Part shown: positions 63,684 to 64,000 of the stretch, piece after piece
Layout of the letters: each line of letters starts with the position of its first letter
Numbering within the stretch: the stretch's first letter is position 1
Assembly: GCF_000218895.1 (NCBI RefSeq)
Contig: NC_015703.1
Coordinates: 4,415,001 to 4,479,000 of the forward strand
From: Runella slithyformis DSM 19594
Lineage (GTDB): Bacteria > Bacteroidota > Bacteroidia > Cytophagales > Spirosomataceae
DNA: 64,000 bases
Reading direction: 5' to 3'
The notes under the pieces: generated by a model
What the model saw: only the letters and a program-made list of their open reading frames with translations
What the model was told of the DNA's origin: nothing
The model's database searches: none
Program-made: the position numbers and the translations under genes

Positions 63684-64000
63684 ATGAAAAATCATAGCAA
63701 ATCAATCGGCATTTTTGTTGCACTCGGATTGACAGCGGCAGGACTCTCGTGCAGCGATAAAACCAAAGACACCGACCCGATCACCGTAGATTCTTCGGCG
63801 ACCTTTACCGTCACTGACGCCTTCCCGTCACTTACTTTCAGCAGCCCTGTGGAGATGATGCACTCCGGCGACAGGAGCAATCGCCTGTTTGTGGTAGAAC
63901 AACGAGGATTGGTAAAAGTTTTCAGGAATGAACCCGGAGCCTCAACGTCAGAAACTTTCTTAAACATCAGCGGCCGGGTCACATCGGGCGGTGAAACGGG
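63684..64000 (+). CDS. PQQ-dependent sugar dehydrogenase-like lipoprotein (5' part)
   Basis: Begins at the ATG at 63684: MKNHSKSIGIFVALGLTAAG and LSCSDKTKD give a lipoprotein signal (Cys about residue 23). The visible mature part, FPSLTFSSPVEMMHSGDRSN, RLFVVEQRGLVKVFRNEPG and TFLNISGRVTSGG, is the start of the beta-propeller of soluble aldose/glucose sorbosone dehydrogenases (PQQ enzymes). The gene runs out of the window after 105 codons. It is divergent from the flavoprotein gene, with 164 bp between them in which no gene is seen. Confidence 0.85.
   Translation, partial: MKNHSKSIGIFVALGLTAAGLSCSDKTKDTDPITVDSSATFTVTDAFPSLTFSSPVEMMHSGDRSNRLFVVEQRGLVKVFRNEPGASTSETFLNISGRVTSGGET

Noticed and set aside
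1..64000. tRNA and rRNA genes
   Set aside because: No cloverleaf-type or rRNA-like sequence was recognised in the intergenic regions; a covariance search was not possible here.

Overview
The window reads as chromosomal DNA of a Bacteroidota member, most likely order Cytophagales (Runella/Dyadobacter/Spirosoma-like). This is inferred from a GldF-type gliding permease, a type IX secretion (T9SS) sorting domain, SdrD_B-repeat surface proteins, families typical of the phylum (DUF4199, DUF6326-like, DUF4197, lipocalin-like lipoproteins), and TTG-N19/20-TAnnTTTG-like promoters. No rRNA, tRNA or CRISPR array was seen.

Layout. 1-5.9 kb: the 3' end of an ABC ATPase gene, a DUF4143-type AAA ATPase, two small membrane proteins, a tandem pair of outer-membrane-protein paralogues around a lipoprotein, and a Crp/Fnr regulator. 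5.9-17.9 kb: an accessory region with nearly all genes on the minus strand. Its genes (DoxX, Crp/Fnr, erythromycin-esterase-like, cupin, a five-gene restriction-modification-like operon, a VOC lipoprotein, a HARE-HTH/nuclease-like protein) are punctuated by 132-144 bp imperfect palindromes with AAC...GTT ends. Several units between palindromes carry complementary 7-9 bp cores at their two ends. That is how integron cassettes and attC sites are built, although no integrase is present and the cores do not fit the classical GTTRRRY consensus. The central unit encodes a GIY-YIG/helicase fusion, two methyltransferase-like proteins with complementary motifs, a cytosolic-type 5'-nucleotidase and a DUF6883-like protein with overlapping or abutting reading frames. 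It is the best candidate here for an undescribed defence system.

17.9-33.8 kb: mostly housekeeping and metabolic genes. These are an ScfR-like regulator, a fused 5-oxoprolinase, gldF, a DUF4199 protein, lptB, recJ, a saccharopine-dehydrogenase-like enzyme, an L-rhamnose/L-fucose mutarotase, a NuiA-like nuclease inhibitor, an alpha-ketoglutaric semialdehyde dehydrogenase-like enzyme and small lipoproteins. 33.8-42.4 kb: a 1.2 kb gene-poor stretch with a possible LytTR remnant, then a 2,440-residue modular surface protein with an internal duplication. 42.4-46.9 kb: the mrdA-rodA cell-elongation operon with a downstream kinase-like hypothetical gene. 47-57.3 kb: an SMP-30 lactonase, a lipoprotein, sufB, a YdeP/FdhF-type molybdopterin oxidoreductase and a T9SS-secreted glycosidase-like protein. 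57.3-64 kb: a Gfo/Idh/MocA oxidoreductase, an FGE-like protein, an ABC-2-type exporter pair, a geranylgeranyl-reductase-like flavoprotein and the start of a PQQ sugar dehydrogenase lipoprotein.

A second small repeat family with ends CGTAGGGGC(A/G)G occurs three times. At two sites it supplies the TAG stop codon of the adjoining gene. All assignments come from reading the sequence; no database search was run.
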